Shown: positions 1-7,195 of the stretch, in pieces
Layout: each line of letters opens with the position of its first letter
Position numbering within the stretch: the stretch's first letter is position 1
Assembly (NCBI GenBank): GCA_002159155.1
Contig: LZRQ01000059.1
Location: 1 to 17,095 of the forward strand
Source: Firmicutes bacterium ZCTH02-B6
Lineage (GTDB): Bacteria; Bacillota; Limnochordia; Limnochordales; ZCTH02-B6
Length of the DNA stretch: 17,095 nucleotides
Direction: 5' to 3'
The notes under the pieces: generated by a model
The model's input: only the letters and a program-made list of their open reading frames with translations
What the model was told of the DNA's origin: nothing
Databases searched by the model: none
Translations under genes and position numbers: made by a program

Positions 1-1
1 G

Positions 2-124
2 CTCATGATCGATCCAGGGTTGCTGACGGACCTGGTCGGTCTTGTTCTGCTGATTGCCGGTGTGGCGTCGCAGCTGGTACGCGCCAGACAGCAAGAAGGG
101 GAGCGCGCGAGGCTTGGCTTCTGA
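2..124 (+). CDS. C-terminal end of a membrane protein, possibly a TRAP transporter permease (partial)
   Basis: Frame 2 is open from the window edge to a TGA at 122-124 and gives 40 residues. They contain a short hydrophobic segment (TDLVGLVLLIAGVASQLV) followed by a basic, arginine-rich tail ending RLGF, typical of a final membrane helix with a cytoplasmic end. The pattern of a proline-glycine followed by LLTDLVGL resembles the C-termini of fused TRAP-type permeases as I remember them, but 40 residues are too few to assign a family. A strong terminator follows 37 bp later, so this gene closes a transcription unit and is not part of the iron operon. The rest of the gene lies outside the window. 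Confidence 0.55.
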   Translation, partial: LMIDPGLLTDLVGLVLLIAGVASQLVRARQQEGERARLGF

Positions 125-160
125 CGACCGGCCCTAGTTGCCGGATACGACACACCTACA

Positions 161-206
161 GGGCGGCCCGGGGAGGGGGAGGTTTCCTCGGGCCGCCCTT
201 TTCTGT
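161..206 (+). terminator. Rho-independent terminator
   Basis: A perfect 10-bp stem, GGGCGGCCCG (161-170) with CGGGCCGCCC (189-198), encloses an 18-nt purine-rich loop and is followed by TTTTCTGTTTGTT. It lies directly after the partial membrane protein gene and insulates the iron transporter operon. Confidence 0.85.
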
Positions 207-281
207 TTGTTGGCTGGCTGCCCGGCGGTGGCCCGTGGGAGGGCAGTGCACGCAAGGGAGCTCCATTTTCGCCGGATCTCC

Positions 282-310
282 TTGACAGCCGTTTTCTATA
301 GTAGTACCTT
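282..310 (+). promoter_or_regulatory. Putative sigma-A promoter of the iron transporter operon
   Basis: A perfect -35 TTGACA at 282-287 is followed after 17 bp by TACCTT (305-310), a weak -10 with 3 of 6 matches. A better -10 lookalike, TATAGT (297-302), is only 9 bp from the -35 and has no -35 of its own. Expected transcription start is near 317, immediately before the inverted repeat at 321-334, giving a leader of about 110 nt. Confidence 0.5.
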
Positions 311-320
311 AGACAATAGA

Positions 321-334
321 TTAGGTGGCCCTAA
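321..334. promoter_or_regulatory. DtxR/MntR-like operator (putative iron box)
   Basis: TTAGGTGGCCCTAA is an inverted repeat with perfect 5-bp arms, TTAGG and CCTAA, and a 4-bp centre. The TTAGG half-site is the core of operators bound by DtxR/IdeR-type metal repressors. The canonical 19-bp DtxR box has a wider centre, so this is a shorter variant. It sits just downstream of the putative promoter and upstream of a siderophore transporter, where an iron-loaded repressor would block transcription. No regulator gene is present in the window. Confidence 0.5.
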
Positions 335-430
335 CAACACGAGTATTGGATGCTGTAGACATTCCTGCGGGACGTCTTAACGGATCAACGCGGCTCTCCA
401 TACGGGAGCCAGGCGAAACCGGGGTGCGGT

Positions 431-1387
431 ATGGGCTGGGCGTGGCTGTTGGCAGCAGCAGTTATCTTGGCGGTAGCGTCGCTTTTCAGCGGTGTGACCC
501 CGCTTACCCCTACTGACGTGTTGGAGGGGCTCAGCGACGTCCAGGTGCGGGTGCTGGTCCTGAGCCGGATTCCCCGCCTGCTGAGCATTTTGCTGGCGGG
601 GATGAGCATGAGCGTGTGTGGGCTCATCATGCAGCGGCTGGCTCAAAACCGGTTTGTGTCACCGACCACCGCCGGCACGCTGGACGCGACCAGGCTTGGG
701 ATCCTTGTGTCGATGCTCTTTTTTGGCGCCGCACCGCCGCTCGTGCGCATGCTGGTCGCTCTCGCCTTTGCCTGGGCCGGCACGTGGGCGTTCATGAGGA
801 TGCTCGAGCGGATTAAACTGCGCGACCCCGTGTTCATCCCGCTGGCGGGGATGATGTACGGTGGGATCATCGGCTCCGCAGCCACCTACGTCGCGGTTCA
901 GTATGACCTGGTGCAAAACGTCTCATCGTGGCTGCTGGGTGATTTTTCCCTGATGATGCGCGGGCGCTACGAGCTGTTGTACGCGGTCGTGCCTGCATTG
1001 GTGTTGGCCTATCTGTATGCGAACCAATTTACTATCGCCGGCATGGGAGAGGACGTGGCCACCAACCTGGGCCTGAGCTACAGGGCCGTCGTCAACTTGG
1101 GCCTGGGTATTGTAGCCTCCACCACCGCCGTCGTGGTGGTGACCGTAGGTACGCTGCCCTTTCTGGGGCTCATTGTGCCGAACCTGGTTTCCATTCTCTG
1201 GGGCGACAACCTGCGTCGGCATCTACCGGTGACGGTCCTTTTGGGGGCCGTTGTCACCCTGGCTTGCGATCTGCTGGGGCGCTGGCTCATTTTCCCATAC
1301 GAGATTCCCATCAACGTCACCCTTGGCGTGTTGGGAAGCGTCATGTTCCTGTTCCTGATCGTGAGGAGGACGGCCCATGCAGGCTGA
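431..1387 (+). CDS. yclN: Iron-siderophore ABC transporter permease (FecCD family, YclN/FatD-like)
   Basis: This 318-residue polytopic membrane protein is the first of two FecCD-family permeases that form the channel of an iron(III)-siderophore importer. Motifs of the family are visible: LSRIPRLLSILLAGMSMSVCGLIMQRLAQN near residues 38-70 is split here as LSRIPRLLSILLAGMSMS and CGLIMQRLAQN, and GTLPFLGLIVPNLV lies in the conserved region facing the ATPase. The length fits the short FatD/YclN/CeuB branch. The ATG at 431 has only a weak purine stretch in front; the frame stays open back to 359 without a better start, so a slightly longer protein is possible. Its last 11 bases overlap the second permease, and the four-gene order matches the Bacillus yclNOPQ petrobactin system. 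The actual siderophore cannot be read from sequence. Confidence 0.88.
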   Translation: MGWAWLLAAAVILAVASLFSGVTPLTPTDVLEGLSDVQVRVLVLSRIPRLLSILLAGMSMSVCGLIMQRLAQNRFVSPTTAGTLDATRLGILVSMLFFGAAPPLVRMLVALAFAWAGTWAFMRMLERIKLRDPVFIPLAGMMYGGIIGSAATYVAVQYDLVQNVSSWLLGDFSLMMRGRYELLYAVVPALVLAYLYANQFTIAGMGEDVATNLGLSYRAVVNLGLGIVASTTAVVVVTVGTLPFLGLIVPNLVSILWGDNLRRHLPVTVLLGAVVTLACDLLGRWLIFPYEIPINVTLGVLGSVMFLFLIVRRTAHAG

Positions 1388-2363
1388 GGCGGCGGTTTCC
1401 CCCAGCGTCCGCAGGTCGGTATCCCGCCCCATTGCCGGGCTTGCCGTGGCAGCCGTGGTGCTGATCGGGCTCTTTATGGTCATCAACGCTGCCGGTTTGT
1501 GGGGATACGTGCTTCCCAGGCGGGCGGTGCGCGCCGGGGCCATGGCCTTGTCGGGCATCGTCATCGGTATATCGACGGTGATCTTCCAGTCTATCACCGC
1601 CAACCGCATTTTAACCCCGGGCATCATGGGCCTGGATCGGCTTTATGTCCTCATCCAGTCGGCTTTGATCTATACCCTTGGCTCGTCCCACCCGTGGGTG
1701 AGCAATCTCCGCACTAACTTCCTCTTGTGCACCGGAGCCATGGCGGTGTTCGCCGTGGCGTTGCACCGGCTTTTCTTCGACGGAAAGCGCGCCAACATCT
1801 ATGTCATGCTGCTCATCGGCGTAGTGGCCGGCACGTTGTTTGACAGCCTTGCCTCGTTTCTTGTGGTGCTCATCGACCCTAATGAGTTCCTCATCATCCA
1901 GAGCCGGATGTTTGCCAGTTTCAACCGTATCACCGTCGGGCTCTTATGGCCCGCGGCACTCATGACCATCGCGGTTCTCGCGTGGGCGGCACCGACGTTG
2001 CGATACTTGGACGTCCTGGCATTGGGCCGCGACCACGCGGTAAGCCTCGGGGTCGACTACCAGGGGGCGGTGCGCCGGCTACTCATCGCTGTGTTTCTGC
2101 TCATCGCGGTGAGTACGGCCTTGGTGGGGCCCATCACGTTTCTAGGCCTAATTGTCGCCAACTTGGCTTATGAGCTCTTGGACACGTACCGCCGGGGGCC
2201 GTTGATGGTCGGTGCCGGCTTGGGCGGCATCATCGCGCTGGTGGGTGGCCAACTCCTTTTGGAGCATGTGTTCGTGTTTTCGGTACCCCTGCCGGTGCTC
2301 ATCAACTTCGCCGGGGGAGCGCTGTTCATGTACCTTTTGCTGAAGGAGCGAGCGGCATGGTAG
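1377..2363 (+). CDS. yclO: Iron-siderophore ABC transporter permease (FecCD family, YclO/FatC-like)
   Basis: This 328-residue FecCD-type permease pairs with the preceding one as the second membrane subunit. It is strongly hydrophobic throughout. Near the N-terminus RRAVRAGAMALSGIVIGIST corresponds to the family R-x-x-R segment, and near residues 240-260 PITFLGLIVANLAYELL matches the conserved PI-x-FLGL-x-P/V-N element that contacts the ATPase. The ATG at 1377 overlaps the end of the first permease by 11 bp and is preceded by GAGGAGG at 1363-1369, so translation is probably coupled. Its 3' end overlaps the ATPase start by 7 bp. The assignment to the YclO/FatC branch rests on gene order and protein length; the general family call is secure. 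Confidence 0.88.
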   Translation: MQAEAAVSPSVRRSVSRPIAGLAVAAVVLIGLFMVINAAGLWGYVLPRRAVRAGAMALSGIVIGISTVIFQSITANRILTPGIMGLDRLYVLIQSALIYTLGSSHPWVSNLRTNFLLCTGAMAVFAVALHRLFFDGKRANIYVMLLIGVVAGTLFDSLASFLVVLIDPNEFLIIQSRMFASFNRITVGLLWPAALMTIAVLAWAAPTLRYLDVLALGRDHAVSLGVDYQGAVRRLLIAVFLLIAVSTALVGPITFLGLIVANLAYELLDTYRRGPLMVGAGLGGIIALVGGQLLLEHVFVFSVPLPVLINFAGGALFMYLLLKERAAW

Positions 2364-3178
2364 AGGCGCACGCGATCGTGAAGCGCTACGGCCCTAGGAC
2401 GGTGCTAAATCAGGTTTCTGTGACGGTGGAGCCTGGCCAGCTGACGTCCTTTATCGGCCCCAACGGCGCCGGGAAGAGTACGCTGCTGTCCATCATGACC
2501 CGGCTCGTGCCCGCCGACGCAGGTGAGGTCCGTTTGGACGGGCGGCCCTTGGCCCGCTACGACAGCCGGGAGCTGGCGCGGCGCATCTCGGTTCTCCGTC
2601 AGTTCAACCACGTCCCGCTGCGCCTGACCGTACGGGAACTGGTGAGCTTCGGGCGGTTTCCGTATTCGCACGGGCGCCTCACCAAGGCGGACGAGGAGGC
2701 CGTCGACCGGGCCCTGGCGGCGATGGAGCTGGGGGACATTCAGCATAAGTTGCTGGACCAGCTGAGCGGCGGGCAGCGCCAGCGGGCGTTCATCGCCATG
2801 GTCGTCGCGCAGGAAACCGACTACGTCTTCCTGGACGAGCCGCTCAACAACGTGGACATGAAACACGCCGTCCAGGTGATGAAACTGCTGCGCCGCCTCG
2901 TGGAGGAAGAAGGCCGGTCCGTAGTAGTCGTGATGCACGACGTCAACCTGGCGGCTTACTACTCCGACCGGGTGGTGGCGCTCAAGGAGGGATGCGTGGC
3001 CTTTGACGGCCCGGCTCAGGACATGATGGAGCCGGCCATTCTCAAGAACGTGTTTGGCATCGACGTCGCCGTCGGCGAGATCCACTCTTGCCGCGTGTGC
3101 GTATATTTCGCCGAAGCCGAGCAGCTGGCGGCCAACGGCCACGTTGCGCAAGGCGCGATCGCACCGCGGCTCAAATAA
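2357..3178 (+). CDS. yclP: Iron-siderophore ABC transporter ATP-binding protein (YclP-like)
   Basis: A 273-residue ATPase that powers siderophore import at the inner face of the membrane. All nucleotide-binding motifs are present: Walker A GPNGAGKST (34-42), Q-loop Q82, signature LSGGQ (136-140), Walker B FLDEP with D160/E161, D-loop near NNVD (164-167) and H-loop H194. It is of the FepC/FecE/YclP type. The ATG at 2357 overlaps the stop of the permease in the string ATGGTAG and has AAGGAG at 2343-2348, eight bases upstream, which supports this start and translational coupling. The C-terminal 30 residues beyond the core are variable. A 67-bp gap separates it from the binding protein. Confidence 0.92.
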   Translation: MVEAHAIVKRYGPRTVLNQVSVTVEPGQLTSFIGPNGAGKSTLLSIMTRLVPADAGEVRLDGRPLARYDSRELARRISVLRQFNHVPLRLTVRELVSFGRFPYSHGRLTKADEEAVDRALAAMELGDIQHKLLDQLSGGQRQRAFIAMVVAQETDYVFLDEPLNNVDMKHAVQVMKLLRRLVEEEGRSVVVVMHDVNLAAYYSDRVVALKEGCVAFDGPAQDMMEPAILKNVFGIDVAVGEIHSCRVCVYFAEAEQLAANGHVAQGAIAPRLK

Positions 3179-3245
3179 GCAAGCAGGGGTTCACTGAAGC
3201 GAACCTGATCCAAGCAGTGCAAACGGATAGGAGGCGAGCCATGAT

Positions 3246-4172
3246 ATGCGCAAGAAGGCGCTGGTGACGGCGCTGGCCTTCGTGCTGGCGATCGGTATAA
3301 GCGGAATGGCGTTGGCCGCGGGCCATGACTGGTCCCGGCCGCTGGTCATCCGGCATGACCTTGGGGAAACGGTCCTCACCAAACAGCCGCAGCGGGTAGT
3401 GGTGTTTGACTTTGGCGCCCTGGAGACGTTGGACCGGCTGGGCGTCCCGGTAGTAGGTCTGCCCAAGCAAGGGCTGCCGTCGTATCTTGCCAAGTACCAG
3501 GGAAATGAATATGCGAATGTGGGCAGCCTGACGGAACCTGCCTTTGAGCGGGTGTACGCGGCCCGGCCCGATCTGATCATCATCTCCGGCCGTCAGCAAG
3601 CCATGTACGAGGAGTTCGTGGCCATTGCGCCCACGATATACGTGAGCGTGGACTACAACCGCTACGTCGACTCCTTTGTGGAAAATGTACGCACGTTGGC
3701 GACCATTTTCGGCAAGGAAGAGCAAGCCGAGGCGGAACTGAGCGCAATATTGCGGGCCGTCGCGGAGGTCCGCGCCAAGGCGGAAGAAAAGGCCGGACCG
3801 GCGCTGATCGTGCTCCACAATGAAGGCCGCATCAGTGCTTACGGTGCCCGCTCTCGGTTCGGGATCATTCATGATGAGCTAGGTTTCCCCGTGGTCGACC
3901 CGGGGATTGTGGTGAGTACCCACGGCCAGAGCGTGACGTTTGAGTACGTCCTGGACAAGAACCCTGAGTACCTGTTTGTCGTCGACCGGACGGCGGCCAT
4001 CGGGGGACAGGGCGCGGCCAAGGCCACCATCGAAAACGACCTGGTCAAGATGACCAAGGCATATCAAAACGGTAACATCGTGTACCTTGACCCCGCGGTG
4101 TGGTACCTCTCCGGCGGCGGCCTGATCTCCGTGGCCCAGATGGTGGAGGAAGTGCGGGCAGCGCTGGAGTAG
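3246..4172 (+). CDS. yclQ: Siderophore-binding protein of the iron ABC transporter (YclQ/CeuE/FatB-like)
   Basis: A 308-residue exported solute-binding protein that captures ferric siderophore for the permease pair. Residues 1-25 are a Sec signal peptide (MRKK, hydrophobic core, ALAAG cleavage region). The mature part has the PQRVVVFDFGALETLDRLGV block, a hallmark of the CeuE/FatB/YclQ class, then the long central helix and a second lobe ending with the YLSGGGL segment. There is no lipobox cysteine, so it should be a soluble periplasmic protein instead of the lipoprotein usual in monoderm Firmicutes. The ATG at 3246 lies 11 bases after AGGAGG (3229-3234); another ATG at 3241 is closer but opens only an 8-codon frame. 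It is last in the operon and followed by a terminator. Confidence 0.9.
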   Translation: MRKKALVTALAFVLAIGISGMALAAGHDWSRPLVIRHDLGETVLTKQPQRVVVFDFGALETLDRLGVPVVGLPKQGLPSYLAKYQGNEYANVGSLTEPAFERVYAARPDLIIISGRQQAMYEEFVAIAPTIYVSVDYNRYVDSFVENVRTLATIFGKEEQAEAELSAILRAVAEVRAKAEEKAGPALIVLHNEGRISAYGARSRFGIIHDELGFPVVDPGIVVSTHGQSVTFEYVLDKNPEYLFVVDRTAAIGGQGAAKATIENDLVKMTKAYQNGNIVYLDPAVWYLSGGGLISVAQMVEEVRAALE

Positions 4173-4201
4173 GGTATTCTGTCCTGGCTGCCGGCGCTTG
4201 G

Positions 4202-4235
4202 AGCGGGCAGGGGAAACCCTGCCCGCTTGCTGCTT
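4202..4235 (+). terminator. Hairpin terminator of the iron transporter operon
   Basis: A perfect 11-bp stem, AGCGGGCAGGG (4202-4212) with CCCTGCCCGCT (4217-4227), is closed by a GAAA tetraloop. The tail TTGCTGCTT is only moderately T-rich, but stem quality and position 29 bp after the binding-protein stop support terminator function. Confidence 0.75.
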
Positions 4236-4336
4236 AGGGAGCGGTTTCCGCCGCCCGCCCGAAGCCCGGCGGAAACCGAGGAGGGCGCAAGCGTGTGCGA
4301 TCGAAGCGTCCGGCCAGGACGAAGGAGGCGCACGGG

Positions 4337-5155
4337 ATGGTCGCTGAACACGGGGGGTTGCCCCGTCCGGTGCGGCTGGACCGGGTCCTGGCGGAAGCCG
4401 GGCTTGGGACCCGCCGCGACGCCCGCACTTTGATCAAGCGAGGCCGTGTGTCTGTCAACGGGGTGACCGTGCGGGACCCGGGCCGCCATATCCGCCCCAA
4501 CATCGATCAGGTAGCGGTGGACGGAAGGGCGCTAGAAACGGGTGCGGAGGATCCGGTCACTCTCATGCTCAACAAGCCCCGGGGCGTGATCACGGCCACC
4601 CGCGACGCGGCCGCCCGGACGGTGCTGGACTTGTTGCCCGCCGCCGTGGCCCGCAAGGTGGTGCCCGCAGGACGCCTGGACAAGGACACGGAGGGGCTTC
4701 TGATCCTGACCGAAGACGGGCAGCTTTGCCACCGCCTGATCTCCCCTCGGCACGCGGTGGAGAAGGAATACTGGGCGCGTCTGGACGGCTCCGTCTCGCC
4801 ATCGCTGGTGGAGGCGTTTGCAGCCGGCGTGCGCCTGGATGATGGGTACGTCACGTTGCCCGCCCGGCTGGTCATCGAGCGCGTCGAGCAGCCTGGGGAG
4901 GCGCGGGTTGTGGTGACGGAGGGAAAGTATCATCAGATCAAGCGCATGTTTGCCGCCTTTGGGCTGCGGGTCACGGCATTGCGGCGGCTGCGCATCGGCA
5001 GTCTCTGGCTCGACCCGGCTCTCGCACCCGGGGAATACCGGCCGCTGACGGGGGACGAAATCCAGCTCCTGCTGCGCAACCCGGCAGCCCCCGGCGTAAG
5101 CGGTCCCGATTTGGGAACCATAACAGCGCCGCCCTCCTCCGGCACAACATTTTGA
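4337..5155 (+). CDS. RsuA-family rRNA pseudouridine synthase
   Basis: A 272-residue RNA modification enzyme that isomerises a uridine in rRNA to pseudouridine. An N-terminal S4 RNA-binding domain (VRLDRVLAEAGLGTRRDA, residues 12-29, through RVSVNGVTV) is followed by the catalytic domain: LMLNKPRGVITATRD (76-90), AGRLDKDTEGLLILTEDG with catalytic Asp115, and EGKYHQIKRMFAAFG in the third conserved block. The TATRD form after NKP favours RsuA-like over RluB-like proteins, but Bacillus-type members of this family may modify 16S or 23S rRNA. I chose the ATG at 4337 because AAGGAGG (4322-4328) precedes it by 8 bases. A GTG at 4295, also with GAGGAGG upstream, would add 14 basic residues. The last 30 residues are a low-complexity proline/serine tail. 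Confidence 0.9.
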   Translation: MVAEHGGLPRPVRLDRVLAEAGLGTRRDARTLIKRGRVSVNGVTVRDPGRHIRPNIDQVAVDGRALETGAEDPVTLMLNKPRGVITATRDAAARTVLDLLPAAVARKVVPAGRLDKDTEGLLILTEDGQLCHRLISPRHAVEKEYWARLDGSVSPSLVEAFAAGVRLDDGYVTLPARLVIERVEQPGEARVVVTEGKYHQIKRMFAAFGLRVTALRRLRIGSLWLDPALAPGEYRPLTGDEIQLLLRNPAAPGVSGPDLGTITAPPSSGTTF

Positions 5156-5164
5156 CGGGACGGG

Positions 5165-5380
5165 ATGCCGGTGACGAAGCGTCGGCCACTGCTTGATCGC
5201 TCCCAGGACGCAACGGCCGCTGACGCCCGGAACGCGAAACCTTGGGCGGACCGCCCAGGCGGCAGCCTAGAGCCGTCGGCTGGCCGGGCGAAGCGGGGAG
5301 AAGGCCGGGACGGCGTCGATTACGACGACGTGGTGCAGCAAAGCTTCCCGGCCAGCGACCCGCCGCCGCCCAAAGGCTAA
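5165..5380 (+). CDS. Small hydrophilic protein with C-terminal SFPASDPP motif
   Basis: A 71-residue protein, rich in Arg, Asp and Ala, with no membrane segment or signal peptide. Its last 20 residues contain DDVVQQSFPASDPPPPKG. The core SFPASDPP is a recurrent motif at the end of many small bacterial proteins of unknown function, usually preceded by an acidic segment as here. The first 45 residues look disordered. The ATG at 5165 begins 9 bp after the pseudouridine synthase stop with only a weak GGGACGGG in front, so it is probably co-transcribed and translated by re-initiation. Evidence that it is real is the conserved motif and tight spacing; function is unknown. Confidence 0.65.
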   Translation: MPVTKRRPLLDRSQDATAADARNAKPWADRPGGSLEPSAGRAKRGEGRDGVDYDDVVQQSFPASDPPPPKG

Positions 5381-5422
5381 GACTGACGTCGACGCGGGCA
5401 AATTACCCTCCCGGCTGGCCGT

Positions 5423-5451
5423 TTGACATGCCCGTGCGGACCGTTTACTCT
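5423..5451 (+). promoter_or_regulatory. Putative sigma-A promoter of moaA
   Basis: A perfect -35 TTGACA (5423-5428) and a weak -10 TACTCT (5446-5451) are separated by exactly 17 bp. They lie 72 bp before the moaA start, in a gene-free stretch, on the coding strand. No molybdenum-cofactor riboswitch fold was recognised in the roughly 65-nt leader. Confidence 0.55.
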
Positions 5452-5522
5452 GGGGCTTAAGAAACCGTTGCGCCACGCGCCCTTCGCTTTGGTGGGCTGG
5501 GCGCCGCGGGGAGGTGAGCCCC

Positions 5523-6500
5523 GTGCTGGTGGACCGCTTCGGCCGCCGCGCCCGCAAGCTGCGGATCTCCGTCACCGATCGTTGCAACTTCCGCTGCGTC
5601 TACTGCATGCCGGAAGAAGCGGAGTTTAAAGACCGGGCGGAGCTGTTGACGTACGAAGAAATCGAGCGGGTGACGCGGGTGGCCGTCCAGCTGGGCATCG
5701 AAAAGGTGCGCCTGACCGGCGGCGAGCCTCTGGTGCGCCGGGACGTGGAGCGCCTGGTTGAGCGGCTGGTATCTATCCCCGGCTTGCGCGCCGTCAGCAT
5801 GACCACCAACGGCTACTTTCTTCCCGCCAAAGCCGCGGCCCTAAAACGCGCGGGACTCTCCGGGATCAATATAAGCCTGGACACGTTGGACCGCGACCGG
5901 TTCGTGCTCCTCACCCGGCGGGATTACCTGCGCGAGGTGCTCGCCGGCATCGGTGCGGCGGTGGCCGCGGGGCTTGAGCCAGTCAAGGTTAATATGGTGG
6001 TGATGCGGGGCTACAACGACGACGAGGTTGAGACGTTTGCCGCCCAGGCCCGCAGCCGCGCCCTCGTAGTCCGCTTCATCGAATTCATGCCGCTGGACAA
6101 CGGCAGCGTCTGGAACGAATCGCTTGTAGTGCCGGCTCACGAAATCATTGCGCGAGTACAGGCGGTGGCACCGCTGGAGCCCGTGGAGCACGACAAGAGC
6201 GACCCCGCCCGTCGCTGGCGTTTCAAAGACGGGCAAGGCGAGATCGGTGTCATCGCGTCGGTGACCGAGCCTTTCTGCGGCCACTGCGACCGGTTGCGCC
6301 TTACGGCCGACGGGAAGCTCCGCAACTGCCTGTTCGCGTTGGACGAGTACGACGTACGGGCGGTGTTGCGGGGAGGCGGTTCGGACGCGGACATTGCGGC
6401 CGTTTTTAGTGAGGCCGTGGCCAACAAGTGGGCTGGCCACCTGATTAACCGTGAAGGCTTTGTGAAGCCGGAGCGGACCATGCACGCCATCGGCGGGTGA
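5523..6500 (+). CDS. moaA: GTP 3',8-cyclase MoaA (molybdenum cofactor biosynthesis)
   Basis: A 325-residue radical SAM enzyme that, with MoaC, converts GTP to cyclic pyranopterin monophosphate, the first step of molybdenum cofactor synthesis. The radical SAM cluster is CNFRCVYC with C21, C25 and C28, followed by LTGGEP (67-72 region). The second, GTP-binding iron-sulfur cluster is in FCGHCDRLRLTADGKLRNCL, with the three cysteines in the spacing Cx2Cx13C. The protein ends in the GG dipeptide required by MoaA. The GTG at 5523 gives the usual family start MLVDRFGR and has GGGGAGGTGA (5508-5517) five to six bases upstream; the GTG at 5514 lies inside this ribosome binding site, so I rejected it. 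No moaC, moaE or mogA is in the window. It converges on the DinB gene with a 16-bp gap. Confidence 0.95.
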   Translation: MLVDRFGRRARKLRISVTDRCNFRCVYCMPEEAEFKDRAELLTYEEIERVTRVAVQLGIEKVRLTGGEPLVRRDVERLVERLVSIPGLRAVSMTTNGYFLPAKAAALKRAGLSGINISLDTLDRDRFVLLTRRDYLREVLAGIGAAVAAGLEPVKVNMVVMRGYNDDEVETFAAQARSRALVVRFIEFMPLDNGSVWNESLVVPAHEIIARVQAVAPLEPVEHDKSDPARRWRFKDGQGEIGVIASVTEPFCGHCDRLRLTADGKLRNCLFALDEYDVRAVLRGGGSDADIAAVFSEAVANKWAGHLINREGFVKPERTMHAIGG

Positions 6501-6516
6501 AACGCGCACGACCCGC

Positions 6517-6978
6517 CTACGTGAGGCGCGGCTTGCCTAGCAGCGCCCGCAGCGTCATGATCTTGCCCAGGTGGTAGCCCCGGTGACCGATGACGTACAT
6601 GACGCCCTCGGCCAATGTGCTGTAGTTGGCCGTTCCGTGCGTCGGCCGGGCGAGAGCGGCCGGGTCCTCGAGCAGCGACGCGATGCGCTCGCTGCGGGCG
6701 CGGAACACCTGCACCAACTCTGCCAGCGGCGGCAGCTGGCCGCGGCCATCGGTGCCTATGGGGAAGAGTTCCTCATGCTCGGGCGGGATGTCCACCGGCA
6801 GCCCGGCTCGTTTCAGCAGCATCGCGTCATAGTAGGATACGTGGCCCACTTGCCAGGCAATGGGGGCTAGGTCCTGCGGGCGAGCCGTAGCTTCATCCGG
6901 CGTCACGTCTTCCACCGATCTCTGGAGCCGGTATGTGCTCAACTGCCACTGGTTCTTGAGCAGCCCTTGCCAATCCAT
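6517..6978 (-). CDS. DinB-family protein
   Basis: A 153-residue four-helix protein of the DinB/YfiT superfamily. Members are often metal-dependent thiol transferases or stress proteins, and the exact reaction here is unknown. The metal triad is visible: H46 in IAWQVGHVSYYD and H132/H136 in MYVIGHRGYHLGKI. The start is the ATG at 6978, preceded by a perfect AGGAGG (6988-6993) nine bases upstream, giving MDWQGLLKNQW. The same frame stays open upstream to 7758, so a gene caller may report a 413-residue protein; everything before residue 1 of this call is remnants of two decayed genes, not DinB. It lies directly downstream of the MoaD-like remnant and converges with moaA. Confidence 0.85.
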   Translation of the reverse strand: MDWQGLLKNQWQLSTYRLQRSVEDVTPDEATARPQDLAPIAWQVGHVSYYDAMLLKRAGLPVDIPPEHEELFPIGTDGRGQLPPLAELVQVFRARSERIASLLEDPAALARPTHGTANYSTLAEGVMYVIGHRGYHLGKIMTLRALLGKPRLT

Positions 6979-7011
6979 CGCTTTTTTCCTCCTGTCGTCC
7001 AGAGTGGCCCT

Positions 7012-7181
7012 TCCGCCCGCGATGGCCCCGATCAGGCGGACGGGTTCGGCGCCTGCAAGGCATTCGGGAGGCAACCGCGCTTCCAGCCCTGCAGACGTAA
7101 TGTCCTGTGTGCCCGCAATGGCACGGATGTACGGGCGGACTTGATGAGTTGCGCCAGGTGCCACGGGAGAACAACCGTCAC
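7012..7181 (-). pseudogene. Remnant of a MoaD/ThiS-like ubiquitin-fold protein
   Basis: A GTG at 7181 begins VTVVLPWHLAQLI, which resembles the start of the small MoaD/ThiS-like proteins that accompany BNR-repeat glycosyl-hydrolase-like genes. After about 14 codons homology jumps to another frame: RPYIRAIAGTQDIT, then LPPECLAGAEPVRLIGAIAGG, ending with the diglycine of the family. About 45-50 central residues appear missing and the two halves are out of frame, so the gene is broken by an internal deletion plus frameshift. After the diglycine the frame has no stop and runs into dinB. Assignment is from remembered family patterns and gene context; a database search is needed to confirm it. Confidence 0.6.
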
Positions 7182-7195
7182 TCGGGGCACGTGCC

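Noticed and set aside
3241..3267. ATG at 3241 close to AGGAGG
   Set aside because: It opens only 8 codons before a TGA; the binding protein clearly starts at 3246, whose signal peptide is complete.
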